From Paenibacillus sp. FSL H8-0079 (GTDB lineage Bacteria > Bacillota > Bacilli > Paenibacillales > Paenibacillaceae), in assembly GCF_037991315.1 (NCBI RefSeq), contig NZ_CP150300.1, forward strand, positions 1,178,001 through 1,242,000: DNA of 64,000 nucleotides, written 5' to 3'. The stretch's first letter is position 1. Each line of letters starts with the position of its first letter. The translations under genes were made by a program, and so were the position numbers. Below the pieces are notes generated by a model. It was not told where the DNA came from, did no database searches, and saw only the letters and a program-made list of their open reading frames with translations. This document shows positions 18,127 through 27,582 of this stretch, one piece after another.

Positions 18127-20571
18127 ATGAAGACTAAATTGAAAACCAAATCGAGAGGTAAGAAGATCCTGCGCAAAGGTGTAAAGCAAATAATGGCAGC
18201 AACGCTGCTCGCGGCGGGGATTTTCCCAGGATTGTCTCCAGGCTTGACTCAGGCGGCTGAAGCACATGTGGATAATCCATTTGTAGGGGCAACCGCCTAT
18301 CTGAACCAGGATTACTCAGCTCTCGTCGATACGTCCATTGCGCTGACCAATGATGCATCGCTGAAGGCGAAGATGGAGACGGTCAAATCGTATCCAACGT
18401 CAGTGTGGATTGACCGCATTGCTGCGATCTATGGCGGCCCGGACAACGCTGGTCGTAAAAGCGTAGAGCAACATCTCGATGCCGTTCTTGCCCAAAAGAA
18501 ACCTGGTACGCCAATAACCGCTTCATTTGTAGTCTATAACTTGCCCGGCCGGGATTGCCATGCACTCGCATCGAACGGTGAACTTCCACTAACACAGGCT
18601 GCGCTACAGACGTACAAAACAGATTACATTGATGTGATCGCAGATATCTTCGCAGATCCGAAATATCAGGATATTCGCATTGTGGCGATTATTGAGCCGG
18701 ACAGTCTGCCTAACCTTGTGACTAACCTGAGTACTCCAGCTTGTGCGCAAGCCAGCTCAACAGGCATCTATGAAGATGGGGTTAAGTATGCACTGGACAA
18801 GCTGCATGCCATTCCTAATGTGTACAACTACCTGGATATCGGCCACTCTGGCTGGCTTGGATGGGACAACAATCGTACCGGTGCGATTGCCCTGTACACT
18901 GACGTAGTAAATGATACAGCGGCAGGTCTGCAAAGTGCAGATGGTTTTATCACCAACACTGCCAATACGACGCCTACCCATGAACCGAATCTGCCTAATC
19001 CGGATCTGAATATCGGTGGACAACCGATTCGATCTTCCGATTATTATGAATGGAACCCGTACTTTGACGAGACTGATTTCACTGCAGCACTCTATTCCGG
19101 ATTTGTACAAGCCGGATGGCCGAGCAGCACGGGCTTCCTGATTGATACCAGCCGTAATGGATGGGGCGGGGTGAATCGTCCAACATCAGCAACAGGAAGT
19201 AATATCAATGCCTATGTGAATTCTGGACGGGTTGATAAACGGGATCATCGTGGCAACTGGTGTAACAACAGTGGGGCAGGTATTGGTGAAGCACCTAAGG
19301 CTGCACCGGGACCCGCACATCTGGACGCTTATGTATGGGTGAAACCTCCGGGTGAATCCGATGGCTCCAGCTCGGAAATTCCGAACAACGAAGGTAAAGG
19401 TTTCGACCGGATGTGTGATCCGACCTTCACCACTCGGGATGGCGTATTAACAGGTGCACTGGCGAATGCTCCGGTATCCGGTCACTGGTTCCATGATCAA
19501 TTCGTGACACTGGTGAAGAACTCATTCCCTGTCCTGCCTGCAAGTAACGGTGGAGGGAATCCTCCGGGCGGAACAACGGCTCCAGCAGCACCAGCGGCAT
19601 TGACGGCTTCTGCTGGTAATGCTCAAGTCTCCTTGACGTGGACTGCTTCCGCGGGAGCAACAAGTTATAGTGTGAAGCGGGCACTCAGTGCATCAGGTCC
19701 ATTCACAACGATTGCTGCCAATGTAAGTGGGACATCATACAGCAATACCGGCCTGATTAATGGCACAACCTATTATTATGTGGTAACAGCAACGAATGCA
19801 GTAGGTGAAAGTGTTAACTCTGCAACAGCAACGGCTACGCCGGTTGCAGGTGTAACGGCACCAGCTGCACCGACTGCTCTTACAGCAACAGCAGGCAATG
19901 CTCAGGTGAGCCTGACGTGGACTGCATCTGCAGGTGCGACAAGCTATAATGTGAAACGTGCGCTGAGTGCATCAGGACCGTTCACAACAGTCGCTGCGAA
20001 TGTGAGTGGTACATCTTACACGAACACGGCCCTGACCAACGGAACAACGTATCATTATGTGGTAAGTGCAGTGAATACAGCAGGGCAAAGTGCCAATTCC
20101 GCTGTAGCTTCCGCGACACCTCAAAGTGTCGTTGTGCCGACCAGTGATCTTGTTTTGCAATACCGTGCGGGAGATACCAATGCGCTGGATAGTCAGATCA
20201 AACCGTATTTCAACATCAAAAACCTGGGCAGTACTGCTGTGAATCTGAGTGACTTGAAGATCCGTTATTACTTCTCCAAAGAAGGATCGGCTGCGATGGA
20301 TTCTGCCATCGATTATGCTCAAGTTGGCGGAGCCAATATCCAGCGTACCTTCACAGACTCCTATGTGGAGCTGAGCTTCACATCTGGCGCTGGCAGCATT
20401 CAGGCTGGTGGACAGACTGGAGACATCCAGCTTCGTATGTACAAAACGGACTGGTCCAACTTTGACGAGACTAATGACTACTCCTTCGATCCAACGAAAA
20501 CATCCTATCAGGATTGGAACAAGGTAACACTCCACCAAGGTGGAAACCTGGTATGGGGTATTGAGCCTTAA
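18127..20571 (+). CDS. Secreted GH6 cellulase with two FN3 domains and a CBM3
   Basis: An 814-residue exported beta-1,4-glucanase (cellobiohydrolase or endoglucanase). The signal peptide ends near residue 40 (LTQAAEAH). The GH6 domain (about 45-465) shows the family signature AIIEPDSLPNLVTN, with the general-acid Asp near residue 190, and DIGHSGWLGWDNN near 238. Two FN3 modules follow (about 485-570 and 580-665), nearly identical in protein and similar in DNA. A CBM3 (about 672-814) ends the protein with YYFSKEG and DWSNFDETNDYSFDP, typical of crystalline-cellulose binding. The ribosome site is AAAGGAAAGGTGG. It has its own promoter, a cre-like site and a terminator, so the unit is monocistronic and probably glucose-repressed. 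Confidence 0.92.
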   Translation: MKTKLKTKSRGKKILRKGVKQIMAATLLAAGIFPGLSPGLTQAAEAHVDNPFVGATAYLNQDYSALVDTSIALTNDASLKAKMETVKSYPTSVWIDRIAAIYGGPDNAGRKSVEQHLDAVLAQKKPGTPITASFVVYNLPGRDCHALASNGELPLTQAALQTYKTDYIDVIADIFADPKYQDIRIVAIIEPDSLPNLVTNLSTPACAQASSTGIYEDGVKYALDKLHAIPNVYNYLDIGHSGWLGWDNNRTGAIALYTDVVNDTAAGLQSADGFITNTANTTPTHEPNLPNPDLNIGGQPIRSSDYYEWNPYFDETDFTAALYSGFVQAGWPSSTGFLIDTSRNGWGGVNRPTSATGSNINAYVNSGRVDKRDHRGNWCNNSGAGIGEAPKAAPGPAHLDAYVWVKPPGESDGSSSEIPNNEGKGFDRMCDPTFTTRDGVLTGALANAPVSGHWFHDQFVTLVKNSFPVLPASNGGGNPPGGTTAPAAPAALTASAGNAQVSLTWTASAGATSYSVKRALSASGPFTTIAANVSGTSYSNTGLINGTTYYYVVTATNAVGESVNSATATATPVAGVTAPAAPTALTATAGNAQVSLTWTASAGATSYNVKRALSASGPFTTVAANVSGTSYTNTALTNGTTYHYVVSAVNTAGQSANSAVASATPQSVVVPTSDLVLQYRAGDTNALDSQIKPYFNIKNLGSTAVNLSDLKIRYYFSKEGSAAMDSAIDYAQVGGANIQRTFTDSYVELSFTSGAGSIQAGGQTGDIQLRMYKTDWSNFDETNDYSFDPTKTSYQDWNKVTLHQGGNLVWGIEP

Positions 20572-20593
20572 AATTTACTCGTAAATGTTTTAT

Positions 20594-20631
20594 CCGCAAT
20601 CCTCAGTATGTTAGAGGATTGCGGTTTTTTG
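20594..20631 (+). terminator. Terminator of the cellulase gene
   Basis: A perfect 11-bp stem, CCGCAATCCTC with GAGGATTGCGG, followed by TTTTTT. Confidence 0.92.
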
Positions 20632-20772
20632 CTATTCACTACAAGAGTCATTCTCGATTGAAGTACTCGATCAACTGAGGAACGTAGTGGAGGGGACGAA
20701 ATCGATTCTGTAAGCACTTATTTTCCAAATGACTCCTAATAACACTGATTATTGATCGTTTTGGTCGGATAT

Positions 20773-21029
20773 TTGCCTAGGGTCTGGCAGGCAGGATGTC
20801 TATAATAGAACCCGATGGGCGGGATCACTTCGCTCGGATTGGAAAGAGAATGGAAGGGGGACCGCACTCTGGTAGTCGGGCAAGCTGATTTCTCTTTTTT
20901 AATATTGTAAGCGCAATCATTATAGGCGAGTCTCGTCCGTTAAAGAAGGTCTGTACGAATTATTGAACGTCTAATCATCATCGATGTGTATATGCGTCAC
21001 CTATTCTGTCTCAAGGAGCGTGAAGGTGG
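20773..21029 (+). promoter_or_regulatory. Promoter region and leader of the rhamnogalacturonan lyase gene
   Basis: TATAAT at 20801-20806 has only a weak -35 (TTGCCT at 20773, spacing too long), so an activator may be needed. The about 215-nt leader contains CCCGA/TCGGG and GAAAGAGAA/TTCTCTTTT pairings (20811-20899) that could form a terminator-like hairpin before the cre-like site. No named riboswitch was recognised. Confidence 0.4.
20906..20919 (+). promoter_or_regulatory. cre-like site (CcpA) before the rhamnogalacturonan lyase
   Basis: TGTAAGCGCAATCA matches 13 of 14 positions of the degenerate cre consensus TGWAARCGYTWNCW. Confidence 0.55.
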
Positions 21030-23441
21030 ATGAACTCAGAAACAACAGTGCCGGTACATAAAGGATCGGTGTCAGGTCGGCAATCAGGACGCAGGAAGAC
21101 ACGTATGCCACTTGCAGCCAAGGTGCTCTCTTCAGCACTCAGTGTAGCTTTGCTTGTTGGGGGAACAGCGGGGGTTATCGGGGCAGAAGCTTCGAACGGA
21201 AATAGTACGACGGAGTCCAGCCTGCAATCACATAAGGGGGGCAGTCACGTGAAAGAGATTCAACTGGAATATCTGGATCGCGGTCTGGTGGCTGCTTCGA
21301 CATCTGAAGGTGTTTTTCTCAGTTGGAGATTGCTTGGTGATGAAGCAACAGGGTATAGCGACAAAGGGCTGACAGGTACGGACTTCAACGTCTATCGTGA
21401 TGGCAAAAAGATCACTACCGTCACCGACAGCACCAACTATGTAGATGCCGCGGGCAAATCGTCTTCCCGTTATGAAGTGGCAGCGGTGAACAAGAAGGGC
21501 AAGGAGAGCAAACGCAGTGCATCCATCAAACCTTGGGCGAACGGCTACGTGGATATTCCACTTCAAAAACCCGCCGATGGCGTGACCCCTGCCGGAGAAA
21601 CCTATACGTATTCCGCCAATGACATGAGCGTGGGGGATGTGGACGGGGATGGCCAATATGAGTTTTTCGTCAAATGGGACCCTTCCAACGCCAAGGACGT
21701 ATCGCAAAAAGGATACACAGGTAAAACCTACATTGATGCTTACACCTTGGACGGTCAGTTGTTGTACCGGATCGATCTTGGGGTCAATATCCGTGCGGGT
21801 GCTCATTATACACAGATGCTTGTTTACGATTTTGACGGAGATGGCAAGGCCGAGATGATGTTTAAGACCGCTCCGGGCACGAAGATTATCAAATATAACA
21901 AAAAAGGAAAAGTAACATCCGAGAAGTACATCACGCTTCCGAAGCAGGATCGCAAGGCAGGGTACTCAAACGAAGATGATTATCGTTTAAGTGCGGATGG
22001 TTACTATGATCACGTGGTGGATATGTTCAAAAACTGGCATAAACACGATGAGGTTGTGAAGGGGAACTGGCCTGCGACATTGGAAGAGGCTTTTGGAATG
22101 GAGAAAAAATATAACTATCCATTATCTCAGCAGGATGCCGAGAGCTTGGCCGACTACTTCATTGATGTGTACGCGGTAGAACGCAGCAACCGAAATGAGC
22201 TTCGCAAGTTCGAAGGTTTTATCGTGGATGGTCCTGAGTATGTTACGGTATTTGAAGGCAAATCAGGCAAAGAGCTGGAGACCATTCCATATGAACCCGA
22301 GCGTCATGATGATGGCCTGATGTGGGGTGATTATGCTATGGCACGGATTGAACCGGGGAATCGGGTGGACCGTTTCCTGGCAGGCGTGGCGTATTTGGAT
22401 GGCAAGAAACCTTCTGCAATCTTTGCACGCGGATATTATACACGTTCAACGATGGTTGCTTACAATTGGGACGGCAAGAAGCTGAAAAAGGAATGGAAAG
22501 TGGACAGCGGCTGGACACCGATGAAGAACCCGTTCAATGACGGACCGCACGGCGTGGATGGTACAGATCCGCAGTATGGCTCCATTACCACTCAAGGTGC
22601 GCACTATTTCAGTGTGGCGGATGTGGATGGAGATGGCAAACAGGAGATTATCTATGGCTCCGCTACGATTGATCATGATGGCAGCGTGCTGTACAGCTCC
22701 ACAGACCTGATGCCTGCCGAGAGTGCTGCACCGGGAACCATTGCCCGTCTGGGTCATGGGGACGCACTTCATGTGGCAGATATTGACCCGGATCGTCCGG
22801 GACTGGAGATTTTCATGGTTCACGAGGGTGGTCCGTGGGCGCCATATGGCTATTCCCTGCGTGATGCGAAGACCGGAGAAGTGATCTATGGCGGATACAC
22901 GGGGAAAGATACCGGACGCGGCATGGTGGGTGATGTTGATCCGACTCGCCGTGGGCTGGAGACATGGGCTGTAGGATTATGGACAGCGACTGGTGAGAAA
23001 ATCAGTGATCAGGCGCCGGGTACGAATATGAATATCCGTTGGGCAGGAGATATGACTACCCAGATCGTAGATGGTGCCATCGACGTCACGCCTACAATCA
23101 AAGACTGGAATCGTGGCACGCTGCTGACGGCAACAGGCACACTGACCAACAATCACACCAAAGGTACACCTTCTCTCGTAGCTGATATTTTCGGGGATTG
23201 GCGGGAAGAGATGTTGGTGAGAACCACGGACAGTTCCGCGATCCGCATCTATCTGAGTACCGAGAAAACGGACCGCAAGTTGTACACGCTGATGCATGAT
23301 GCGATGTATCGTGTGGGCATTGCCGGACAGAACAGTGGATACAACCAGCCTTCCTATCCGTCCTTCTACATGGCATCGGATATTGACTGGTCAAAAGTAA
23401 CGCTGCCTAAGTTCTACACGCCAGGTAAGGGCGGAAAGTAA
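21030..23441 (+). CDS. Secreted PL11 rhamnogalacturonan lyase
   Basis: An 803-residue exported pectin lyase that cleaves the rhamnogalacturonan-I backbone by beta-elimination, related to YesW/YesX of Bacillus. The N-terminus is unusually long and basic before the hydrophobic segment (about 28-50). The catalytic part begins IQLEYLDRGLVAASTSEGV and continues with FLSWRLLG and the calcium-binding repeats VGDVDGDGQYEFFVKWDPSN and VADVDGDGKQEIIYGSA of the eight-bladed propeller. It is longer than the usual about 620 residues because of an insert near 300-400 (KNWHKHDEVVKGNWPATLEE). The ribosome site is AAGGAGCGTGAAGGTGG. Confidence 0.9.
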   Translation: MNSETTVPVHKGSVSGRQSGRRKTRMPLAAKVLSSALSVALLVGGTAGVIGAEASNGNSTTESSLQSHKGGSHVKEIQLEYLDRGLVAASTSEGVFLSWRLLGDEATGYSDKGLTGTDFNVYRDGKKITTVTDSTNYVDAAGKSSSRYEVAAVNKKGKESKRSASIKPWANGYVDIPLQKPADGVTPAGETYTYSANDMSVGDVDGDGQYEFFVKWDPSNAKDVSQKGYTGKTYIDAYTLDGQLLYRIDLGVNIRAGAHYTQMLVYDFDGDGKAEMMFKTAPGTKIIKYNKKGKVTSEKYITLPKQDRKAGYSNEDDYRLSADGYYDHVVDMFKNWHKHDEVVKGNWPATLEEAFGMEKKYNYPLSQQDAESLADYFIDVYAVERSNRNELRKFEGFIVDGPEYVTVFEGKSGKELETIPYEPERHDDGLMWGDYAMARIEPGNRVDRFLAGVAYLDGKKPSAIFARGYYTRSTMVAYNWDGKKLKKEWKVDSGWTPMKNPFNDGPHGVDGTDPQYGSITTQGAHYFSVADVDGDGKQEIIYGSATIDHDGSVLYSSTDLMPAESAAPGTIARLGHGDALHVADIDPDRPGLEIFMVHEGGPWAPYGYSLRDAKTGEVIYGGYTGKDTGRGMVGDVDPTRRGLETWAVGLWTATGEKISDQAPGTNMNIRWAGDMTTQIVDGAIDVTPTIKDWNRGTLLTATGTLTNNHTKGTPSLVADIFGDWREEMLVRTTDSSAIRIYLSTEKTDRKLYTLMHDAMYRVGIAGQNSGYNQPSYPSFYMASDIDWSKVTLPKFYTPGKGGK

Positions 23442-23546
23442 GCAGGACGGAGTAATAATAGGTAGCAATAGCAACATAATATGTGTTCAAAATCAGGCTG
23501 TAACGTAACGCAGCGTCGTTAGTTTTAAGCGTAGGTATTGGACCTT

Positions 23547-23601
23547 AAAAGCTCTGGAATCCCCATGTGTCTCGGCATATAGAGGTTTCAGAGCTTTTTT
23601 A
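23547..23601 (+). terminator. Terminator of the rhamnogalacturonan lyase gene
   Basis: AAAAGCTCTG pairs with CAGAGCTTTTTT across an imperfect inner stem. The rest of the gap 23442-23753 shows nothing else clear. Confidence 0.8.
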
Positions 23602-23753
23602 CATAAGGATCTGAGTGATTTGTGGATAGCACTTGGCGATTTCCCAGCCACCCATGTTACGTCATTCTTTTACATCCAGTTTATATTCAACCTATAGAAT
23701 TGCTACAATGGAGAAAAGTGAGGATCGATCGTTGTAGGAATGGAGGCATGGAT

Positions 23754-24767
23754 ATGAGCATCACGAATCGCTGGACAGGAAGCCTGTATCAAGAGGCGTT
23801 GCGAACAGAGGATTGCGGGCCGCGTTTCTACGCGTACTATTACAAGCAATGGGACAACTACCGTATGTCCTATCACCAACATGATTCCACGGAGATCATG
23901 TATATTATTTCGGGAATGTGCCGGGTGGATGTGCAGATGTCGGATGGGAGTTCGGAGCAGGCGATTTTGAAAAAAGGGCAGTTCATTATGCTAGATGCAG
24001 GTGTCCCGCACCGTTTGCTGGTGGAAGATGGTGTCCCTTGCCGGATGCTCAATGTGGAGTTTGGATTCTCAGGCTCGCCTCCCGGACAGCTATCCATCCG
24101 CCAGCTCGTGTTGGAAGAGGAAGAAGTTCACACTCTACTCACTAATGCTTCTCCATATCTGGTACTGCCTGACCCGGAAGAAGTGTATCACATTATGAAA
24201 AGTCTGGTGCTGGAACTCGATCAGCGTGGTCTGCTGGAGCAAGGAAGAGCGTCCACGCCAATGAGGATTATTCCACCAGAGGAAAGGTCGTATCATCGCG
24301 AAGCCCGGAATCTCTCGTCACCGGAACAGGGAATACTGGTGCGTACATTGTTCATCCAGTTGCTGGTCCGTGTTGCGCGTTTGCGAGGAGAAATGAGCCG
24401 AAGTGCATCGGATCAGGCGGAGCTGTATGTCAAACGAACCATTGAATTCATGCATCACAATATGGATCGCAACATTCAGATGAAGGATATTGCGGCAGCC
24501 GTCAATCTGCATCCGGGCTATTTACATCGCATTTTTCGTCAGCACACGAAGCGGACACCGACCGACTATCTGACGATGGTTCGCATGGAGAAGGCCAAGA
24601 TGCTGCTTCAGCAGACGAATATCCCGATTTCGGAAATCTCTGACTATGTTGGAGTAGGCAGTCGTCAGTATTTTCATATGTTGTTCAAAAAATATACAGG
24701 TCGTACGCCGGTTGAATTTCGCTCCTCTATGGAACGACATGTCAGCCAGTACCCGTCCGATGAATGA
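23754..24767 (+). CDS. AraC-family transcriptional regulator
   Basis: A 337-residue regulator. The N-terminal cupin-like sugar-sensing domain (about 20-130) shows SYHQHDSTEIMYIISGMC and GQFIMLDAGVPHRLL. The C-terminal double helix-turn-helix (about 225-325) shows MKDIAAAVNLHPGYLHRIFR and ISEISDYVGVGSRQYFHMLF. I start it at ATG 23754, 7 nt after GGAGG. An ATG at 23748 is too close to that site, and the longer frame upstream has no ribosome site. It lies between the pectin lyase and the GH4 enzyme, so control of one or both is likely (inference). Confidence 0.87.
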   Translation: MSITNRWTGSLYQEALRTEDCGPRFYAYYYKQWDNYRMSYHQHDSTEIMYIISGMCRVDVQMSDGSSEQAILKKGQFIMLDAGVPHRLLVEDGVPCRMLNVEFGFSGSPPGQLSIRQLVLEEEEVHTLLTNASPYLVLPDPEEVYHIMKSLVLELDQRGLLEQGRASTPMRIIPPEERSYHREARNLSSPEQGILVRTLFIQLLVRVARLRGEMSRSASDQAELYVKRTIEFMHHNMDRNIQMKDIAAAVNLHPGYLHRIFRQHTKRTPTDYLTMVRMEKAKMLLQQTNIPISEISDYVGVGSRQYFHMLFKKYTGRTPVEFRSSMERHVSQYPSDE

Positions 24768-24862
24768 GCCGATTGCAGTTATTTTGGAATACAACTGATT
24801 AGTGAATCTGGTGCGTAAAAGTTAGGATTTTTGACAACAAGATCTTGAACAGGTCATGATTT

Positions 24863-24876
24863 TGATAACGCTTCCC
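24863..24876 (+). promoter_or_regulatory. Weak cre-like site before the GH4 gene
   Basis: TGATAACGCTTCCC matches 12 of 14 positions of the cre consensus and lies about 90 nt before the GH4 start codon. Confidence 0.35.
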
Positions 24877-24955
24877 CTTTTGCCGTTGGTACAATGATTT
24901 CATGAAGAGAGTCATTAACCGAAGCGAAAGATTCGGATTAGGGGAGGACATAGGC

Positions 24956-26461
24956 ATGTCGTTTAAAGTGGCGTTTATCGGGGCAGGAAGTATCGGATTT
25001 ACACGGGGATTGTTAAGGGATTTGCTCACGGTACCGGAGTTTAACAACATTGAAATTGCGTTCTGCGATATTAGCCAGCACAATCTGGACATGGTGACTG
25101 AGCTGTGTCAGCGGGATATCCGTGAGAATGGATTGAATATTCAGATTCAGCCGACAACGGATCGTAAAGAAGCATTGAAAGATGCGAAGTATGTACTATG
25201 TACGATTCGTGTCGGGGGACTGGAAGCATTTGCAACCGATGTGGATATTCCACTGAAATATGGGGTAGATCAATGTGTTGGCGATACGCTGTGTGCAGGT
25301 GGCATTATGTATGGACAACGGGGAATCGCCGAGATGCTGGACATCTGCAAAGATATTCGTGAACAAAGCGCACCTGACGTGCTGCTCTTGAACTATTCCA
25401 ATCCGATGGCGATGCTCACATGGGCTTGCAACAAGTACGGCGGTGTGCGGACGATCGGACTGTGTCATGGTGTACAGCATGGTCATCATCAGATTGCGGA
25501 AGCTTTTGGATTGAAAAAGAGTGAAGTGGATATTATCTGTGCCGGCATCAACCATCAGACCTGGTACATTCAGGCTTCTCATGAGGGCAAAGACCTTACA
25601 GGTGATCTGCTCGAAGCCTTCGAGAAACATCCGGAGTACAGCCGCACCGAGAAAGTGCGGATTGATATGCTGCGCCGCTTCGGTTACTACAGCACGGAAT
25701 CGAATGGTCATCTGAGTGAATATGTGCCGTGGTACCGTAAACGTCCGGAAGAGATCAACGACTGGATCGACTTGGGCAACTGGATCAACGGAGAGACGGG
25801 TGGATATTTGCGTGTGTGTACCGAGGGGCGCAACTGGTTTGAGACCGATTTTCCAAACTGGATGAAGGATGAACCGATGCAATTCATTCCAGAAAAACGG
25901 GGCGAGGAGCACGGTTCGTATATTATTGAAGGGCTGGAGACGGGACGTGTCTATCGCGGACATTTCAATACCGTTAATAATGGGGTAATCTCCAACCTGC
26001 CGGATGATGCGATTATTGAAGCGCCGGGGTATGTGGATCGCAACGGCATCTCCATGCCACATGTAGGCGATCTGCCACTCGGACCAGCCGCGGTATGTAA
26101 TGTGAGTATTTCCGTGCAACGCCTCGCGGTTGAAGCAGCAGTGAACGGAGACGATAAGTTACTTCGTCAGGCGTTCATGATGGACCCGCTCGTGGGTGCC
26201 GTATGTAATCCAAAAGAAATCTGGCAAATGGTCGACGAGATGCTAGTTGCCCAGGCCCAGTGGCTGCCGCAGTACGGAGATGCGATTACTGCCGCAGAAG
26301 CGAGACTTGCTGCTGGCAATCTTATTCCGACGAAGGAATATGAGGGCGCCGCGCGTCTCAAGGTGAAAACCGTTGAAGAGATGCAGCAGGATCGCGATTC
26401 TGCCAACAAAAATGCGGGAGAATCCGATAAAGGGAAAGATCGCGAGAAAGTGCAGCAATAG
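24956..26461 (+). CDS. melA: GH4 alpha-galactosidase
   Basis: A 501-residue cytosolic glycosidase of the NAD- and Mn-dependent family GH4, which cleaves alpha-galactosides by a redox-elimination route. The dinucleotide-binding motif is at the N-terminus (FIGAGSIGFTRG). The metal ligands are the Cys of LCHGVQHG (about residue 167) and the His of CAGINHQTWY (about 198), and a MelA-like segment reads ESNGHLSEYVPWYRKRP. I chose ATG 24956, with GGGGAGG 9 nt upstream. The C-terminal 25 residues are a charged, low-complexity tail (DSANKNAGESDKGKDREK) not usual in the family. Alpha-glucosidase or alpha-galacturonidase activity is possible, since the family varies; the pectin lyase nearby makes the latter worth considering. 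Confidence 0.83.
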   Translation: MSFKVAFIGAGSIGFTRGLLRDLLTVPEFNNIEIAFCDISQHNLDMVTELCQRDIRENGLNIQIQPTTDRKEALKDAKYVLCTIRVGGLEAFATDVDIPLKYGVDQCVGDTLCAGGIMYGQRGIAEMLDICKDIREQSAPDVLLLNYSNPMAMLTWACNKYGGVRTIGLCHGVQHGHHQIAEAFGLKKSEVDIICAGINHQTWYIQASHEGKDLTGDLLEAFEKHPEYSRTEKVRIDMLRRFGYYSTESNGHLSEYVPWYRKRPEEINDWIDLGNWINGETGGYLRVCTEGRNWFETDFPNWMKDEPMQFIPEKRGEEHGSYIIEGLETGRVYRGHFNTVNNGVISNLPDDAIIEAPGYVDRNGISMPHVGDLPLGPAAVCNVSISVQRLAVEAAVNGDDKLLRQAFMMDPLVGAVCNPKEIWQMVDEMLVAQAQWLPQYGDAITAAEARLAAGNLIPTKEYEGAARLKVKTVEEMQQDRDSANKNAGESDKGKDREKVQQ

Positions 26462-26475
26462 ATAAAAATGCGTAA

Positions 26476-26520
26476 GGGCCTCTCCAAAATTGGAGGGGCC
26501 CTGTTTATTTCTATTTTTTT
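26476..26520 (+). terminator. Terminator of the GH4 gene
   Basis: GGGCCTCTCCAA pairs with TTGGAGGGGCCC (one wobble), followed by a T-rich tail that overlaps the stop codon of the convergent lipoprotein gene. Confidence 0.85.
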
Positions 26521-27059
26521 TCGACACCACGGATAACAAAGGCAAAAGAGGTATCACCCAAGGAAACCTGCGAATTTTGAGAGGAAGTCCAGCGGGCAAA
26601 GGCTCCATAATAATGAGTACCTTTTTCCTGCGCTAACTGGAATGAACCTTCTCGCAAAGAGATGGGACGTGCAACTCCATTTACATATTCGACAAGAGTT
26701 AACTCGTCAGGTGATACATTTGTACCCAGATGAATAGATATATTCTCGCCTACCAACACGGAGACAGGTACTTGACCTTCCAACAGATCCATATCACCTG
26801 CATAGTCCGCACACATGCTTTCCCAGCAATAACTGCCCTGTAAAGCAGGAATAGGAGTACCACTTTCAGTCTGTATCACTGGTGTAGGCAGTTCCTGATT
26901 TTGTTTTAATTCCATCTTGTCTTCCTTTGAATTCGTTGGTGAGGCTAAGGCAGTTTTGTTTGTAACATTACTTGGAGTCGGATTACAGCCAGATAATACC
27001 AGCATAATTGAAAGAAATACCAATGTGGTCAATGTTCTTATCGTATTGAAAAATTTTAT
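26511..27059 (-). CDS. Hypothetical lipoprotein with an apparent non-ATG start
   Basis: A lipoprotein of about 182 residues. A short basic n-region and hydrophobic stretch (LVFLSIMLVLSGC) end in a lipobox Cys. The mature part has a Cys pair in GSYCWESMCADY and a C-terminal beta-rich domain ending VSLGDTSFAFVIRG. Similar proteins with this Cys motif are found in Bacillales, without known function. A strong AGGGAGGTG lies at 27074-27066. Six nt after it the only in-frame codon at proper distance is ATA (27059), while the in-frame TTG at 27086 precedes the ribosome site and GTG 27068 overlaps it. A rare ATA start is therefore suggested. The true start remains uncertain. Confidence 0.6.
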   Translation of the reverse strand: MKFFNTIRTLTTLVFLSIMLVLSGCNPTPSNVTNKTALASPTNSKEDKMELKQNQELPTPVIQTESGTPIPALQGSYCWESMCADYAGDMDLLEGQVPVSVLVGENISIHLGTNVSPDELTLVEYVNGVARPISLREGSFQLAQEKGTHYYGAFARWTSSQNSQVSLGDTSFAFVIRGVEKK

Positions 27060-27222
27060 TTTATGCACCTCCCTAATATCTTCCAAACGAAAAGCAAGAG
27101 AGGAATGTTGCTAGTGTTACTCTTGCGATGCATATTTACCATGTGATACATATTACCTTTACAGACATAGTAATATGTCTTATAGTATACGCAGGATTGA
27201 AGAAAGTCGGTGAAACTCGCAG

Positions 27223-27582
27223 ATGGATGTGCAAGTGATTAACAGTGATCTGATTCGGGGCAATATTGACCCGATCATTCTGAGTGTACTAATACCCGCG
27301 GATAACTATGGCTACAGCATTATTAAGGAAATCTATCGCAAGAGCGGAGAGCAATTTGAACTGAAGGAACCTACGCTTTATTCCAGTTTGAAGAGGCTGG
27401 AGAAGGGTGGATATGTGGAATCCTACTGGGGGGAAGAAACACAGGGAGGACGACGCAAATATTACCGAATAACAGTGCAAGGTCTTGAAGCATATAGAGA
27501 ACAGGTTCTAGCTTGGCAGGCAGCCAAGACGCTGATTGATTGCATGATTGTATTCGAGGAAAAAGGAGAGGAAAACCTATGA
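27223..27582 (+). CDS. PadR-family transcriptional regulator
   Basis: A 119-residue winged-helix repressor. The conserved PadR core is visible: SDLIRGNIDPIILSVL, then NYGYSIIKEIYRKSG, then LKEPTLYSSLKRLEKGGYV and the wing GGRRKYYRITVQG. In many Firmicutes such regulators head operons with DUF1700/HAAS-type membrane proteins, as here. The stop overlaps the start of the next gene (ATGA). Autoregulation is likely by family precedent. Confidence 0.87.
   Translation: MDVQVINSDLIRGNIDPIILSVLIPADNYGYSIIKEIYRKSGEQFELKEPTLYSSLKRLEKGGYVESYWGEETQGGRRKYYRITVQGLEAYREQVLAWQAAKTLIDCMIVFEEKGEENL

Noticed and set aside
20807..20900. Guanidine or other known riboswitch before the pectin lyase
   Set aside because: CTAGGGT-like sequence lies upstream of the -10, not in the transcript, and the rest of the consensus is absent.
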